In this document: piece by piece, positions 46,607-56,220 of the stretch | How the letters are laid out: each line of letters starts with the position of its first letter | Position numbering within the stretch: the stretch's first letter is position 1 | Source of the DNA: Nitzschia sp. DOCU1 | Taxonomy: Eukaryota > Bacillariophyta > Bacillariophyceae > Bacillariales > Bacillariaceae | Assembly: GCA_951394045.1 (NCBI GenBank) | Contig: OX595987.1 | Coordinates: 620,001-684,000 of the forward strand | DNA length: 64,000 nt | Reading direction: 5' to 3' | Position numbers and translations under genes: made by a program | The notes under the pieces: generated by a model | Database searches by the model: none | The model's input: the letters and a program-made list of their open reading frames with translations, nothing else | What the model was told of the DNA's origin: nothing

Positions 46607-46607
46607 A

Positions 46608-46612
46608 ATCCG
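46608..46612 (+). repeat. Target-site duplication ATCCG, right
   Basis: Second copy of the 5-base duplication, next to the TGACA end of the element. Confidence 0.85.
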
Positions 46613-46715
46613 AACAGACAGAAAAATCGGTGCGAGATGCAATCGAAAGGCAAGGGCACCACACGGCAAGAAAGTCTCTCTGTATTGCACCACCATCAGC
46701 ATGTAGTGTTACGAA

Positions 46716-48359
46716 ATGACGATGAAGGATGGTACTACATTTGAAAGTTTGGAGATCGACGAGCGCGAAGAAGAACCCTGGCTTTTCTCGTCGCATTCTG
46801 CGCATCAACTGTCCTGTCCTCCCCATCGTCCACAGAATATTCGATCGCATCACTACATTCTACTGGCACTCTTGTTAACAATATTCCTAGTGTCATCATG
46901 GCGACGTCAAGTTGATCGAACATATCATCCTTCATCCACGGCAGGAACACTTGTTACTTGCACGGAGACGAATGGTGGGCGTCTTTGCGATGACGACCTC
47001 AACAACTTGCTTCCCCACCAATCGACTCATTCCACGAGTACGATCAAGGATGTGCAATTGACGGACCAGCCAACCGAAACGCCATTGGGCAGTTTCGATG
47101 ACCAAAACACACCCTTGGAAGTAGTATTGCCAACAAGTACTGCTACTAGTTCCCCGACTCGGGCGCCGACGACGACACCAGCACCCACTCTTCGAGAGTC
47201 AGCGTATAACGACATGGCCAACACAAACCAATCATTCTCAGAGGATTCTACAATGACAGAGGAATCGGAAAGTCAGTCGACGAAATACTTGTTATATTTT
47301 GCAGAGTCGGGATGGGCCAACCAAGAAATTGGCCTGGAACACGCCTACTACATTGCGAGAGCGTTGAAGCGCACCCTTATTTTGCCCCCAATCTTGCCGC
47401 ACCTAGGAAAAGGAAGTACAATTCCAAAAGACGTTTTTGGTATGGACTCGGGAAACTTCAAAACGGGCGTTGATCCTCTCAAATACTATGTGAAAAAGCT
47501 GCCGGAAAACAAGTACACTCCCATGTCGAATGTCCTTGATCTAGACTTTTCCTTGCGTGGTGTTTCAACAATTGATGCCAAGGTTTTTGCGTCGCAAGCG
47601 GACGCCAATGCTTTGTCACGATGGGTCATTGAAGCCAACTATTCCCACTTCAATACCAAGTGGTGTCACCATTGTGCCGATCGGGAGGGATCGGTCACGA
47701 CACGCTCCCACACCGAGTATGGGGTGTCGCGCCTTCTCAACATGACGGTTCGCGACATTGCGGGTACCCTGGGCGAAAATCGTCATTCAGCAGATGTTTT
47801 GGTCTTATTGGATGGCTTCAATAGTGTATTTGACGCGAGTGCCATGGATCCGCCCATACAACCACGCATGAACCAACTCATCCGCCGAACCGCGGCAGCG
47901 GTACGAGATCGATGGCAGGTTTCAGCATATGCCGCCGTACACATTCGCGGTGGCGATGGTTCCTTTTCACAAGTGGAAACTTTGTATCATACAATCACTG
48001 CAGTGATGCGAAACATTTCTACTCAAATTGTGGAATGGTTGGGCGACCACAACGAGGTTGACACGGTTGGACTCTTTGTGGCGACAGACGTCAACGATTT
48101 ATTTAATCACACTGTCACCGTTCAGGAGATTAGTCTTTTGGTTGACTCAGTTTTCAAAAGTAGTCGAGGAGTGACGGTGGACTTGATGTCGAGTAAGGAT
48201 ATTTCGGAAGATGCTCAAGCACTTGATGGGTTACGCTATTCAAGTGTTTTCATGGACATCCAAATGGCAGCGTGTGCTACCATTGGATTTGTTGGCACGG
48301 AGGGGTCTACCTTTTCGAAACTCATTGAGCATCATCGCCACGAGTCATCTTGCCAATAG
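46716..48359 (+). CDS. Type II membrane protein, O-fucosyltransferase-like (HIRGGD)
   Basis: An intron-free frame of 547 residues. A cytoplasmic N-terminus is followed by one membrane helix at about residues 46-61 (YILLALLLTIFLVSSW) and a Ser/Thr/Pro-rich stem, as in Golgi glycosyltransferases. The luminal domain starts near TKYLLYFAESGWANQEIGLEHAY, where O-fucosyltransferases have a GGxxNQ... loop. It includes LKRTLILPP, the Lys/Arg-x-Leu-x-x-Pro segment of that superfamily, and AAVHIRGGDG, a variant of the GDP-fucose-binding HxRxGD motif. Several NxS/T sequons are present. Donor and acceptor are inferred. A copia element inserted about 110 bases upstream, so its promoter may be altered. Confidence 0.82.
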   Translation: MTMKDGTTFESLEIDEREEEPWLFSSHSAHQLSCPPHRPQNIRSHHYILLALLLTIFLVSSWRRQVDRTYHPSSTAGTLVTCTETNGGRLCDDDLNNLLPHQSTHSTSTIKDVQLTDQPTETPLGSFDDQNTPLEVVLPTSTATSSPTRAPTTTPAPTLRESAYNDMANTNQSFSEDSTMTEESESQSTKYLLYFAESGWANQEIGLEHAYYIARALKRTLILPPILPHLGKGSTIPKDVFGMDSGNFKTGVDPLKYYVKKLPENKYTPMSNVLDLDFSLRGVSTIDAKVFASQADANALSRWVIEANYSHFNTKWCHHCADREGSVTTRSHTEYGVSRLLNMTVRDIAGTLGENRHSADVLVLLDGFNSVFDASAMDPPIQPRMNQLIRRTAAAVRDRWQVSAYAAVHIRGGDGSFSQVETLYHTITAVMRNISTQIVEWLGDHNEVDTVGLFVATDVNDLFNHTVTVQEISLLVDSVFKSSRGVTVDLMSSKDISEDAQALDGLRYSSVFMDIQMAACATIGFVGTEGSTFSKLIEHHRHESSCQ

Positions 48360-49030
48360 CGAGGATCTACGCGTGCTGGTGGGCATGACAACAGTGGTGA
48401 AATGAAGGAGGTACTACTGTCGCACCAGCGAGAGGTAGTACTCTCAGTAGTACTCTTGAATGCGATCTCCAGCAAACTCCAACTGCGTATTGCAAACGAA
48501 TGCGAATAAGTAAATTTTTCATATCCTAGCAAGCGCATTGCAAGCCTACTATACTAGTGTCTAGTTAACGGCAGCCCCCCCAACCACAAAGCGCTGCTTT
48601 GGTCGAGTACTACCCCTACATGGCCATGCCCTTGCTGCTGTCGCCTACTAGAATGAGCCGGGAGCTCAGCAAGTCGGACTTGGGGTAGTTTGTTGGGAGA
48701 CTGGATTTTGCGACGCTTTTTGACTTCAGGAACTACCGCTATCCTTTGGTGGAATGGATATTTTTTGTCGAATGGGTCGATCCTCCGGACCAAGCAAGAC
48801 GCAAGGAAAACCTTAATCAAACCAGTCGGATATCCGAGCGCCAGCCCGCCCGCCCCCGGGTTTACCTTGAAAAATACCAGAGGGTGTGATATAGCTTTCA
48901 TAAAATTACTACTTGTACTGAAGCGTTCTATTCTTCTCTCACCGCTCTGGTTGACACTGTCGTCCCCTTCCATGTCTTGTTTGGAAAACGTTGTACGCTG
49001 CTGAAGTGTAACTGAAGTGAATAATTCAAT
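48360..49030. other. Intergenic spacer
   Basis: A 670-base spacer between two same-strand genes. A minus-strand frame (48554-49444) crosses it but runs antisense into the next gene and has no family resemblance. No repeat is seen. Confidence 0.4.
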
Positions 49031-50332
49031 ATGGCAGGCAATCGCAAACATCGCGGCCACCATCACGGCGGCAGCAGCCAGCGAGACAGCGGTCAACAAA
49101 CGTCCTATCGACATTCCGACTCGGCTCGACTGGAAGATGCTTCTAGCAGTGCGCAACAATACTTGGATTTCAACAAGGTTCTCCAGGAAGTCGATGGGGG
49201 ATTTCAAATCACGTGGCGTGAAATTGTGCTCGCACTGATGGGCGCTGCCCTGCTGGCCGTCTTGTCGATTTTCTTGGGCGTTGCAGTGGGGATGACGTTG
49301 ACGATCCATTACTTTGACGATCAAACTCCAGTGGCGGTTCGCCGAATGGATGCCAAAGAAACGACGACCATGTATAGTGGCTCTGCAGCCTATCGCAAAG
49401 TCACCACGTTGGATCCCACCATTGCGTCCTCCAACGTTCTGCAAAGCAAAGAACGCGATGGATTGGATTTAGGAAAAGTGATTACTACGTCAGCATCAGG
49501 ACAACTGAATGTGTTGATGGTGGTAGAAGAAGCTACACCCTTGCACGTGGACGGAGGCACAAGTGGCAAGTCTTCGTCATCCGCTTCGTCCAAATCGTCG
49601 TCGGCGTCTGACCAAAAGGCAACTTCCAACGGAACGAACTCGAAACACATCCCAATGACCATGGAACAGGCGAATCTGTTGGTGCCCGGCTACAGCAAAT
49701 GGAAGGAGAATCAACCGGATATTGTGATTCGAGAACCGACAGTACTTCCTAAACTGTGCTCGGATGGATACACCACTGGATTTGACGACTGGCACACGCT
49801 AAAAGCGGCCGTCCAAGAAGCCAACTCGATATCGGCGGAACGATTCATGAAATGGAGTGCCTACTTTGCCGGGGCCGGTAAATCCTTGGCAGCCTTTGAT
49901 GATGACGACTTGTATTATGAAAACGATGTAGTCTTTACTATTTGTCCCGGCACGACGCTACGAGCGCGGAAAGGACCCATCTACATTAATGCAGAAAACG
50001 TAGTCATTGAATGCGAAGACTGCACGATTGATGTGGGGGGAACGCACTTGAACTTTGGACCGCACGCCAAGAATGTTTTAGTACGAGGCATAACCTTCAA
50101 GGGAGCTCACACTTCGAGTCTCACTCTATTCAACGACGGAGCCGATGCATCCTTCGAAGACTGTACTTGGGTGGGGAATTCGGGTGTTGATGGCAAATAT
50201 GGTGGCGTGGCGGATTTGAATTCCACTAGCAGGGTCACTTTTTATCGATGCGAAATAACTCAAGGGACCAAAATGTCTACTTTGGGTACGGTAAACCCTG
50301 GAACTACTTCTTCGTTGTCGATTCGAAGCTAA
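49031..50332 (+). CDS. Membrane protein with right-handed beta-helix-like domain
   Basis: An intron-free frame of 433 residues. The N-terminus is His/Ser/Gln-rich. One membrane segment lies at about residues 70-95 (LALMGAALLAVLSIFLGVAV). A Ser-rich linker (residues 175-200) leads to an extracytoplasmic region. From about residue 300 the sequence has the rungs of a pectate-lyase-like beta-helix: ICPGTTLRARKGPIYINAENVVIECEDCTI-type strands, then VLVRGITFKGAHTSSLTLF, SFEDCTWVGNSG and TFYRCEIT. Such domains bind or cleave polysaccharide. No catalytic residues can be assigned. The protein ends early for a full beta-helix, so it may be a binding protein. Confidence 0.78.
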   Translation: MAGNRKHRGHHHGGSSQRDSGQQTSYRHSDSARLEDASSSAQQYLDFNKVLQEVDGGFQITWREIVLALMGAALLAVLSIFLGVAVGMTLTIHYFDDQTPVAVRRMDAKETTTMYSGSAAYRKVTTLDPTIASSNVLQSKERDGLDLGKVITTSASGQLNVLMVVEEATPLHVDGGTSGKSSSSASSKSSSASDQKATSNGTNSKHIPMTMEQANLLVPGYSKWKENQPDIVIREPTVLPKLCSDGYTTGFDDWHTLKAAVQEANSISAERFMKWSAYFAGAGKSLAAFDDDDLYYENDVVFTICPGTTLRARKGPIYINAENVVIECEDCTIDVGGTHLNFGPHAKNVLVRGITFKGAHTSSLTLFNDGADASFEDCTWVGNSGVDGKYGGVADLNSTSRVTFYRCEITQGTKMSTLGTVNPGTTSSLSIRS

Positions 50333-50569
50333 AGACTCTAGGCAAATATTGATGCTAAGACCGCTTTCTCGATAGTTCCGCAGCGTAGCATTGAGCGGCA
50401 GTGCGTGTATTGGTCGTAAAAGGTGAAATCTTGTAGACCGGGAACCAAACTTGTTGCACGTATCGGCGTCATGGTACAATACTTGAGGGCTCATGTTGCC
50501 GCTAGTGTACACAGCTATGAAAGTACGCACGGGCTTCTTTGAACACTATTGTACATGCTAGCAATAACA

Positions 50570-52039
50570 TTAATTGCTAGACTTTCCAGAGTTGGACTTC
50601 CCAGAGTTGCGGCGATATTGGGCAGGGAGTTGTTGAATCTCTTCGGCTTCTTCGCATTGAGAAGCTCCTCGCTCGGTGCCGTCCATAGCGCTCCCTGCTA
50701 CTGTGCTACCAATCTCACAGTCCATGAGCTCCTGTTTGAGGACAAGCGTGATCTCCAGGAAGTTGGGGCGATTGTTAAAATCTGGATCCCAAGCAGCCCT
50801 GAGGAGTTCCCCGATCACCTCGTTCCAGCGACGGAAAATCGCAGGGCGAACCCCCTTGTTGTGCACACGATTAGAGATCATGTTCTCTGTGAAATGGCCG
50901 AATGGTGGCTCAAGCGCAAGGATGAACCACATCACCATGGACCAGCTGTAAACGTCGACCGAAAGATTGTAAGCCATCCCCAGACCGACCTCTGGTGCCA
51001 TGTATCGAATGGCACCAGTCATTGCCGTCATATTACGGTAAGTACCATCCTGTCGGAGGTCTGTCTCCTTCAACTCTTTGGCAAGGCCAAAGTCAAATAG
51101 CTTCAGTTGGCCATAACAATCAAAGCCGATGTTAGCTGGCTTAAGATCTCGGTAAACGATGTTCTTCGAGTGAAGGTAAAACAAACCGCTTGCGATATCA
51201 TACGCAGCAGCGATGCGTTCGTGGTAAAGCTCAACTTCTTTTCGCTTGCCCCCAGTGAATATTCCTGTGATACCCTTGGAAAGACGATCCCGGTCCATCC
51301 ACTTCTTAATCTTACTGCTAAGAGTCTCGGTCATCTTTTCCAAGACCAAGAAGTAGCCAGGAGTGCATGGGCGGGCTTTGCTGACCCCAACCAAATCAAT
51401 AATGTTCGGGTGGTCCAACACAGCTAGGAACTTGGCTTCCATGGCAATGTCAACATTTCCCTTCATATAAGTGATCTTGTCGACCTCTTTGTTGACAGTC
51501 TTCAAGACATATCGTCCTCCATTCCGTCTAGTCTTCTTGGAACGCCCAGCAACATACTCGCGAGTGTACTTGTACTTGGTCTCAACTTTGCCGTCCGGAC
51601 CAGTGGTATCGAAATGGCTACCATCCAAACTCTTTCCAGACAAGCTACGGTCATCTGATTCACCTTTCCCAAAACAGAGAGACAGGATTCCTCCGAATCC
51701 GCTGACACCTTCAACACTGCTATCCCCAACGGTGCAGTTAGACCTGGTAGAAGCAGAAGAGCTTCGTGACATGCCGGGAACACGAATTCTCTCAATCTCG
51801 CGCACGATGCAGAATCCACCTCGTCCGAGGATGCCCGCAGTGGTAATCTCTCGATCACTGAACTTGGGAACACGCTCCTCCAGTCCTGCACCCAACAATT
51901 TTGATTCAGCGCCAGCATTTTGAACAACCGCAGCTGCGGTCTCGAGAAGCTGTTCCACAGAAGCTAGCCGAATGTCATCGGGTCGCTTCTTGGGCTTGGG
52001 GGCAGGCTGCTCTCCTTCACCGTGAAGTGTGATGATCAT
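50570..52039 (-). CDS. Protein kinase A of a three-gene cluster
   Basis: An intron-free Ser/Thr-type kinase of 489 residues. The glycine loop is GRGGFCIVREI, followed by a Ser-rich insertion of about 90 residues before the catalytic-lysine strand (RYVLKTVNK). The alpha-C Glu lies in AMEAKFLAVLDHPNI. The catalytic loop is VYRDLKPANIGFD (Tyr at the HRD His, as in AGC kinases), then FDFGLAKELKE and MTGAIRYMAPEVGL. All catalytic residues (Lys, Glu, Asp, Asn, Asp) are present, so activity is expected. Between hinge and catalytic loop it has the cluster motif DRxxKGITGxFxGxxRK. The C-terminus is Ser/Lys-rich. Closely related kinases lie at 53591 and 56221. Confidence 0.88.
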   Translation of the reverse strand: MIITLHGEGEQPAPKPKKRPDDIRLASVEQLLETAAAVVQNAGAESKLLGAGLEERVPKFSDREITTAGILGRGGFCIVREIERIRVPGMSRSSSASTRSNCTVGDSSVEGVSGFGGILSLCFGKGESDDRSLSGKSLDGSHFDTTGPDGKVETKYKYTREYVAGRSKKTRRNGGRYVLKTVNKEVDKITYMKGNVDIAMEAKFLAVLDHPNIIDLVGVSKARPCTPGYFLVLEKMTETLSSKIKKWMDRDRLSKGITGIFTGGKRKEVELYHERIAAAYDIASGLFYLHSKNIVYRDLKPANIGFDCYGQLKLFDFGLAKELKETDLRQDGTYRNMTAMTGAIRYMAPEVGLGMAYNLSVDVYSWSMVMWFILALEPPFGHFTENMISNRVHNKGVRPAIFRRWNEVIGELLRAAWDPDFNNRPNFLEITLVLKQELMDCEIGSTVAGSAMDGTERGASQCEEAEEIQQLPAQYRRNSGKSNSGKSSN

Positions 52040-53590
52040 GATGAATTAGTTAATCGCTTAGCTTTGATGCCAAGAAGAGGCAAGCAAAAATTGTGTGATT
52101 TGAGACGATTACGACTCCAAAACGTCTCTTCATGTCATCACCTTGAAGAATCAGTCAAATCAGGCCCAGATCGCAACGTTCCTCCCCCAAACCAGCTCGG
52201 ACTATCCTCTGCGTGGAAAACAAGGGGAGAGGGGTGCTACGTTCACTCCGGCTTTATTCTTCCGCACTTTCATCGGAGTTTTGAAGTAAGACGCATCAGT
52301 GTGGTTCTCGCGTGTTCTGAGATGCCAGATTTACACTTATACCCCCCAAGATTTGGGGCAATTACTGAGAAGGATCATTAGGGTGGCGCAATACTCCGAT
52401 TGTGAGTCTAGCGATAGTGAATTTGCATCAATATCCCCCGGCGTCGAACAGCGACAATTTAAAGTAGTCACAAAGAACAGGCTTAAACCTCTGACCCGTG
52501 CAGCCGCCGAAGAATGACACCCCTCGTCAAGCGAGCTTCGGGGCAATAATGCTGGCGCAAAAACAGGCACACTCGTTCGATTCTCGCTGGGTATTTCTCC
52601 TTCTGTTATTGTTCCTTCATGCATTTTTCCGATTATTTTCTACGATCTGAACGATGGAAATTCCGGCAGTTTGTGGGGAACCGAAGTTGGAGTCTCCAAA
52701 AACTAGGTATGTATCACAGTGGTAGGTAGTTCCGTATCGCTAAAGAATGTTGTTGCTACTGCCCCTCAAAGTATGATACAAGGTGGAGAACCCATGGTGG
52801 TCGCGTTCTTTTGCCGGCACTACATAGAATAGACTCTTCTGACCCCAATTTATATCGATTATAAGTCCAATTTTCATATTCGGGGGCGGGGCGAGGAGGC
52901 GTCGGAGGGTGGATACGTCGGGGGATATTTGTACATCCGACTGCTGTGACTCTAATTGACCAACTCTTAAGTTTGACGTTGTTTAGCTATGGTAATACCT
53001 GCAAAGTACCGGTAGGAGGATGTTGTAGTAGATTGAATGCCTCGCCTATTGAAAGTAGATCTGATATGACGCTGGACTCGCAGAGTCGATAGCAGTTATA
53101 CCAGTGTAGTAGAAAAGATAAGCAGCTACGCAGATAATCAAAGGAATTCCTTCAAAAAGTAGATTCAGTGGCCGGTACCAGCTATGAATACCATAGATTT
53201 GTTCGAGGACTTCCCACTCTTCGCTGTACCGGTAAGCAGCTCATAGGGTTGTTAGTGCTTGTTTTAATCACACGGAGGCTCCTCCAGGTGCGCTGCGGAT
53301 CTCCCGTGTGAAAAGGTACTGGACATTTATCTAAGCACGTGCGGCACTATATATTTACTACAGCCACTCCATAGTGGGTTGTTGTTGCCCCACGAGTCAG
53401 CATCCTTCGTCAAGGGGCCATCACCAATCGAATTTCTGGTATCGTAATAGTACCTAGCTAGTAGTGTCAGCGTCAAAAGCCAACTCCGTGGCTGCCCCTA
53501 TTAGTGCGAGCTTGGACTACGTCGGCCAATGAAGGGGCGTTTTCCGTGGCATGGGAGGAGTTCATTCAACAAAGGAGTACCCCAACCAAG
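52040..53590. other. 1.55-kb spacer between kinases A and B
   Basis: No supported gene. Two TACCGGTA palindromes lie here (53007-53014 and 53227-53234). Only short frames occur. I see no kinase remnant that would indicate a fourth, decayed copy. Confidence 0.45.
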
Positions 53591-55041
53591 TTACTCAAAC
53601 AAGAGGCCATTGCTCGAGGCGAGAGACGTATTATTCGTCGCATCTGCTTCTGTACCACCCAGTTCCATTCGAAGGACCGCAGAAATGTGAGTGAAAGTTG
53701 GTCTAAGGGAGGTGTCTGCCCCCCAGGCGAGCTTCATGGTATCGCCAAGCAATTCGGACCACGACGAAAAAATGGCAGGTCTCGAGCCTCGCTTGAAAAC
53801 GCGGTCTTGAATCATGTCCTCCGTGTAGAAACCAAATGGGGGCTCAAGCGCAAGAATGAACCACATCACCATTGCCCAGCTGTATACATCAGCGGACAGT
53901 CCGTACGGTTTCGATAGCCCGACTTCAGGAGCCACTGTTTCAGAAGGGAAAAAGTAGGATGAGGACATGTCAAAGCAGACCTAAGATATCTCGGTCGACC
54001 TTCCTGGTACGTACTGTATCGCATTGCTCCTGTCATTCCAGTGAGCTTGTAAAGACGATCGTCAACTTTATCGCACTCCTTCAATTCTTTTGCAAGTCCA
54101 AAGTCGAACAATTTGAATTGGTCTTGAAGATCGAAGCCACAGTTGTCAGGCTTGAGGTCTCGGAAGATAATATTCTTTTCATGTAAGTATGCCATGGCGC
54201 ACGCCATGTTGTAAGCCACCCCGATCCGCGTTTCATAAAGGTCCGTCTCCTTTCGCTTTGATCCAGTAAAGGCACCAGTGATTCCCTTGCATTGACGGTC
54301 AATTTTCATCCAAGTCTTGAAACGAGACGAAAGAGTTTCTGACAGGCGTTCGACGATGATAAAATGAGCCGGTCCCTTGCTGCTCATGCCACAAAGCGCT
54401 ATGATATTCGGATGATCAAGAGCAGCAAGAAATTTAGCTTCCATCCCCAAGTCAACCAGACCCTTGAGGTATGCATAGTTGTCAAGACTATCAGGAAGAA
54501 CCTGCTTCAAGACGAACCGTCCACCCTTTCGACTACGTTTCTTTGCCAACATGGCAACATTGGACCTGGTGTAGTCCATAACTGAATAGGCGGAGTGCTT
54601 TTGCGAGGCATCCAGGCCATGGCGGGGACACTCACTTGCACGCTCAGGATCCGATCCAGAAGCATCGTCATCATGCTGCGTGTGGTGTGAAGTCTTCCGA
54701 AATAGCGAGAAGAATGCGTTGCTGCCGACGCTGCTGCCTTCCCGCTTCAGGCCGGCGATTTTCACCTTGTCAATTTCAATTGCCACGCAGAACCCCCCTC
54801 GTCCAAGGATCCTGCCCAATCGCAATTCTTCTTTATTAAATCTTGGGACACGATCTTCCACAGTCGAATCGAAGACCTTGGAATCGCCAACCTTGCCCTC
54901 CACGATCCCACGGGCAGTCTGAAAAAGTGAAGCTTTCGAAGCCTTCATCAGCTCGTCCACAATGTTTTCACCCTTTCCGCTTCGGCCAGACGGCGACTTT
55001 GGCAGAAGGGGTTTGTTGGGTAACACCATTACGTCTGCCAT
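53591..55041 (-). CDS. Protein kinase B of the cluster
   Basis: Two exons, 55041-54015 and 53934-53591, with an 80-base GT-AG intron (GTACGT ... AAACAG) that splits the codon for Met in MAPEV, giving 456 residues. The start at ATG 55041 (MADVMVLPNKPLLPK) is preferred because upstream in-frame sequence looks unlike the paralogs. It has the GRGGFCVAIEI glycine loop, a long Ser/His/Asp-rich insertion, RFVLKQV, FRDLKPDNCGFD, FDFGLAKELKE and MRYMAPEVGLSKPYGLSADVYSWAM. The cluster motif reads DRQCKGITGAFTGSKRKE. Exon 2 is 344 bases, the same length as the last exon of kinase C. It diverges from kinase C across 1.2 kb. Confidence 0.88.
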
Positions 55042-56220
55042 GGTTTCAAATGGTACCTTTCCTAAACTTGGAAATGAAAGCAACGTCGGCGATTTATGTC
55101 CAATCACAAGAAGACACCCAAAGAAAATAAGACTACCGGCACCACAAAAATGCAGGTCGTGCGCAATAGACGAGCAGAGACGCTTTGAATGCAATTTCTC
55201 GGCTAACTTACCACGATACGATGTGACGCGGTATGCATGCAACGCCCGTACCGCGAATCGGAGCGAAGTTTGAATGCCTTTCTCCGGCAGTTCTCTCAAA
55301 GGTCGGGTTCGGAATGGCGAAATATCTAACAGCCCAACTTATTAAGGTGGGCTTTCGAAAGACATTTATATTTCACGTTCAATAAATCATGATGAGAGAG
55401 AGAGAGTGCACGCCTATTTTAGTACTATTTCAGCCATGCCAGTACCTCCAGGTTCTGTGTTCTCGTGTACTTTTGTCGTCGGACGAGGATTAATAACAGA
55501 AATGTCATTTTGTGGAACACCATCTTCAGTCCCAGCTGCGTAGGGCATAATTATGCTTCGCTCTAGCCTTCGGTAGGACGACTTTTACATGCTAAAAACT
55601 GCATACAGTTTGCTCGCAAATCAAGGCGACGCGAAAGACGGAGAACCCTCCTCTCCGAGTTCGGTCATCAACAACTTTTTGTTCTCTGGAGCGTGTCAGT
55701 TCCAGCGCCATCGTCATCACTCAGCCGTACCCACGTGGTCTTGTGTTCTCTGGAGCGTCTCAGTTCCAGCGCCATCGTCATCACTCAGCCGTACCCACGT
55801 GGTCCTTTATTTTTCCTCCATTTTCTCTTGTTTCGTCCCCGTCCGCGGGCAGACGTTGAGAGAGCGTCATTCAGTCCGATTCGATTGACTGCTCTGCTGA
55901 AGAAAGGTGGGTCGTGGTGTGTCTTCTCCCCATATCTACTATCGTTAGTTATCATCAACAAAACATCGAAAACAAGCAACGCGCGAGCGCACGTCGCTCC
56001 CGCTTCGTAAAAAACGTCGTTGAAGGCAGGCCACAAGAAATGGGGATGAACTTGAGTGGTGCCTTCACTATCGGAGAGTTTGTGTTGCATTTGTTCTGTG
56101 CCCAATAACAACAACCACCGTTCTAGTCTTGGTTTGACGAGCGCGGGAGCTTAATTTGTCTCACGAGAATTCCAAGAAGTTGATATTTTTCCCCACAGAA
56201 ACTCTGCCGACCACCCGAAA
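55042..56220. promoter_or_regulatory. Divergent promoter region of kinases B and C
   Basis: A 1.18-kb spacer between head-to-head kinase genes. It contains a 64-base tandem duplication with two CCACGTGG boxes (listed separately). Short frames crossing the region are artefacts of the repeat and show no family match. Confidence 0.5.
55681..55804. repeat. Two 64-bp tandem copies carrying a G-box
   Basis: 55681-55744 and 55745-55804 are tandem copies (60 aligned bases with a single mismatch, G versus C near GAGCGT). Each contains CCACGTGG (55731-55738 and 55795-55802), a palindromic G-box typical of bZIP or bHLH sites, and CGTCATCACTCAG, with a CRE-like half site. It lies about 420-540 bases upstream of kinase C and 640 upstream of kinase B. 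Confidence 0.85.

Larger units (their letters stand above)
40487..46607 (-). mobile_element. Complete copia-type LTR retrotransposon (CoDi-like)
   Basis: A 6121-base element on the minus strand, running from TGTCAGGA to TCCTGACA and flanked by the 5-base duplication ATCCG. It carries gag then a pol with protease, integrase, chromodomain, reverse transcriptase and RNase H in copia order. The two LTR cores are 138 bases and identical by eye, so insertion is recent. A purine tract (GAAGAGGAGG) precedes the 3' LTR. After the 5' LTR (minus-strand GATTAACAGCG) I saw no classical initiator-Met primer site. The right end is 108 bases upstream of the start of the gene at 46716. CoDi assignment is from general diatom knowledge. 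Confidence 0.95.

Noticed and set aside
48554..49444. 296-codon minus-strand frame
   Set aside because: More than a third of it is antisense to the beta-helix membrane protein and the rest covers its promoter. Composition is not protein-like.
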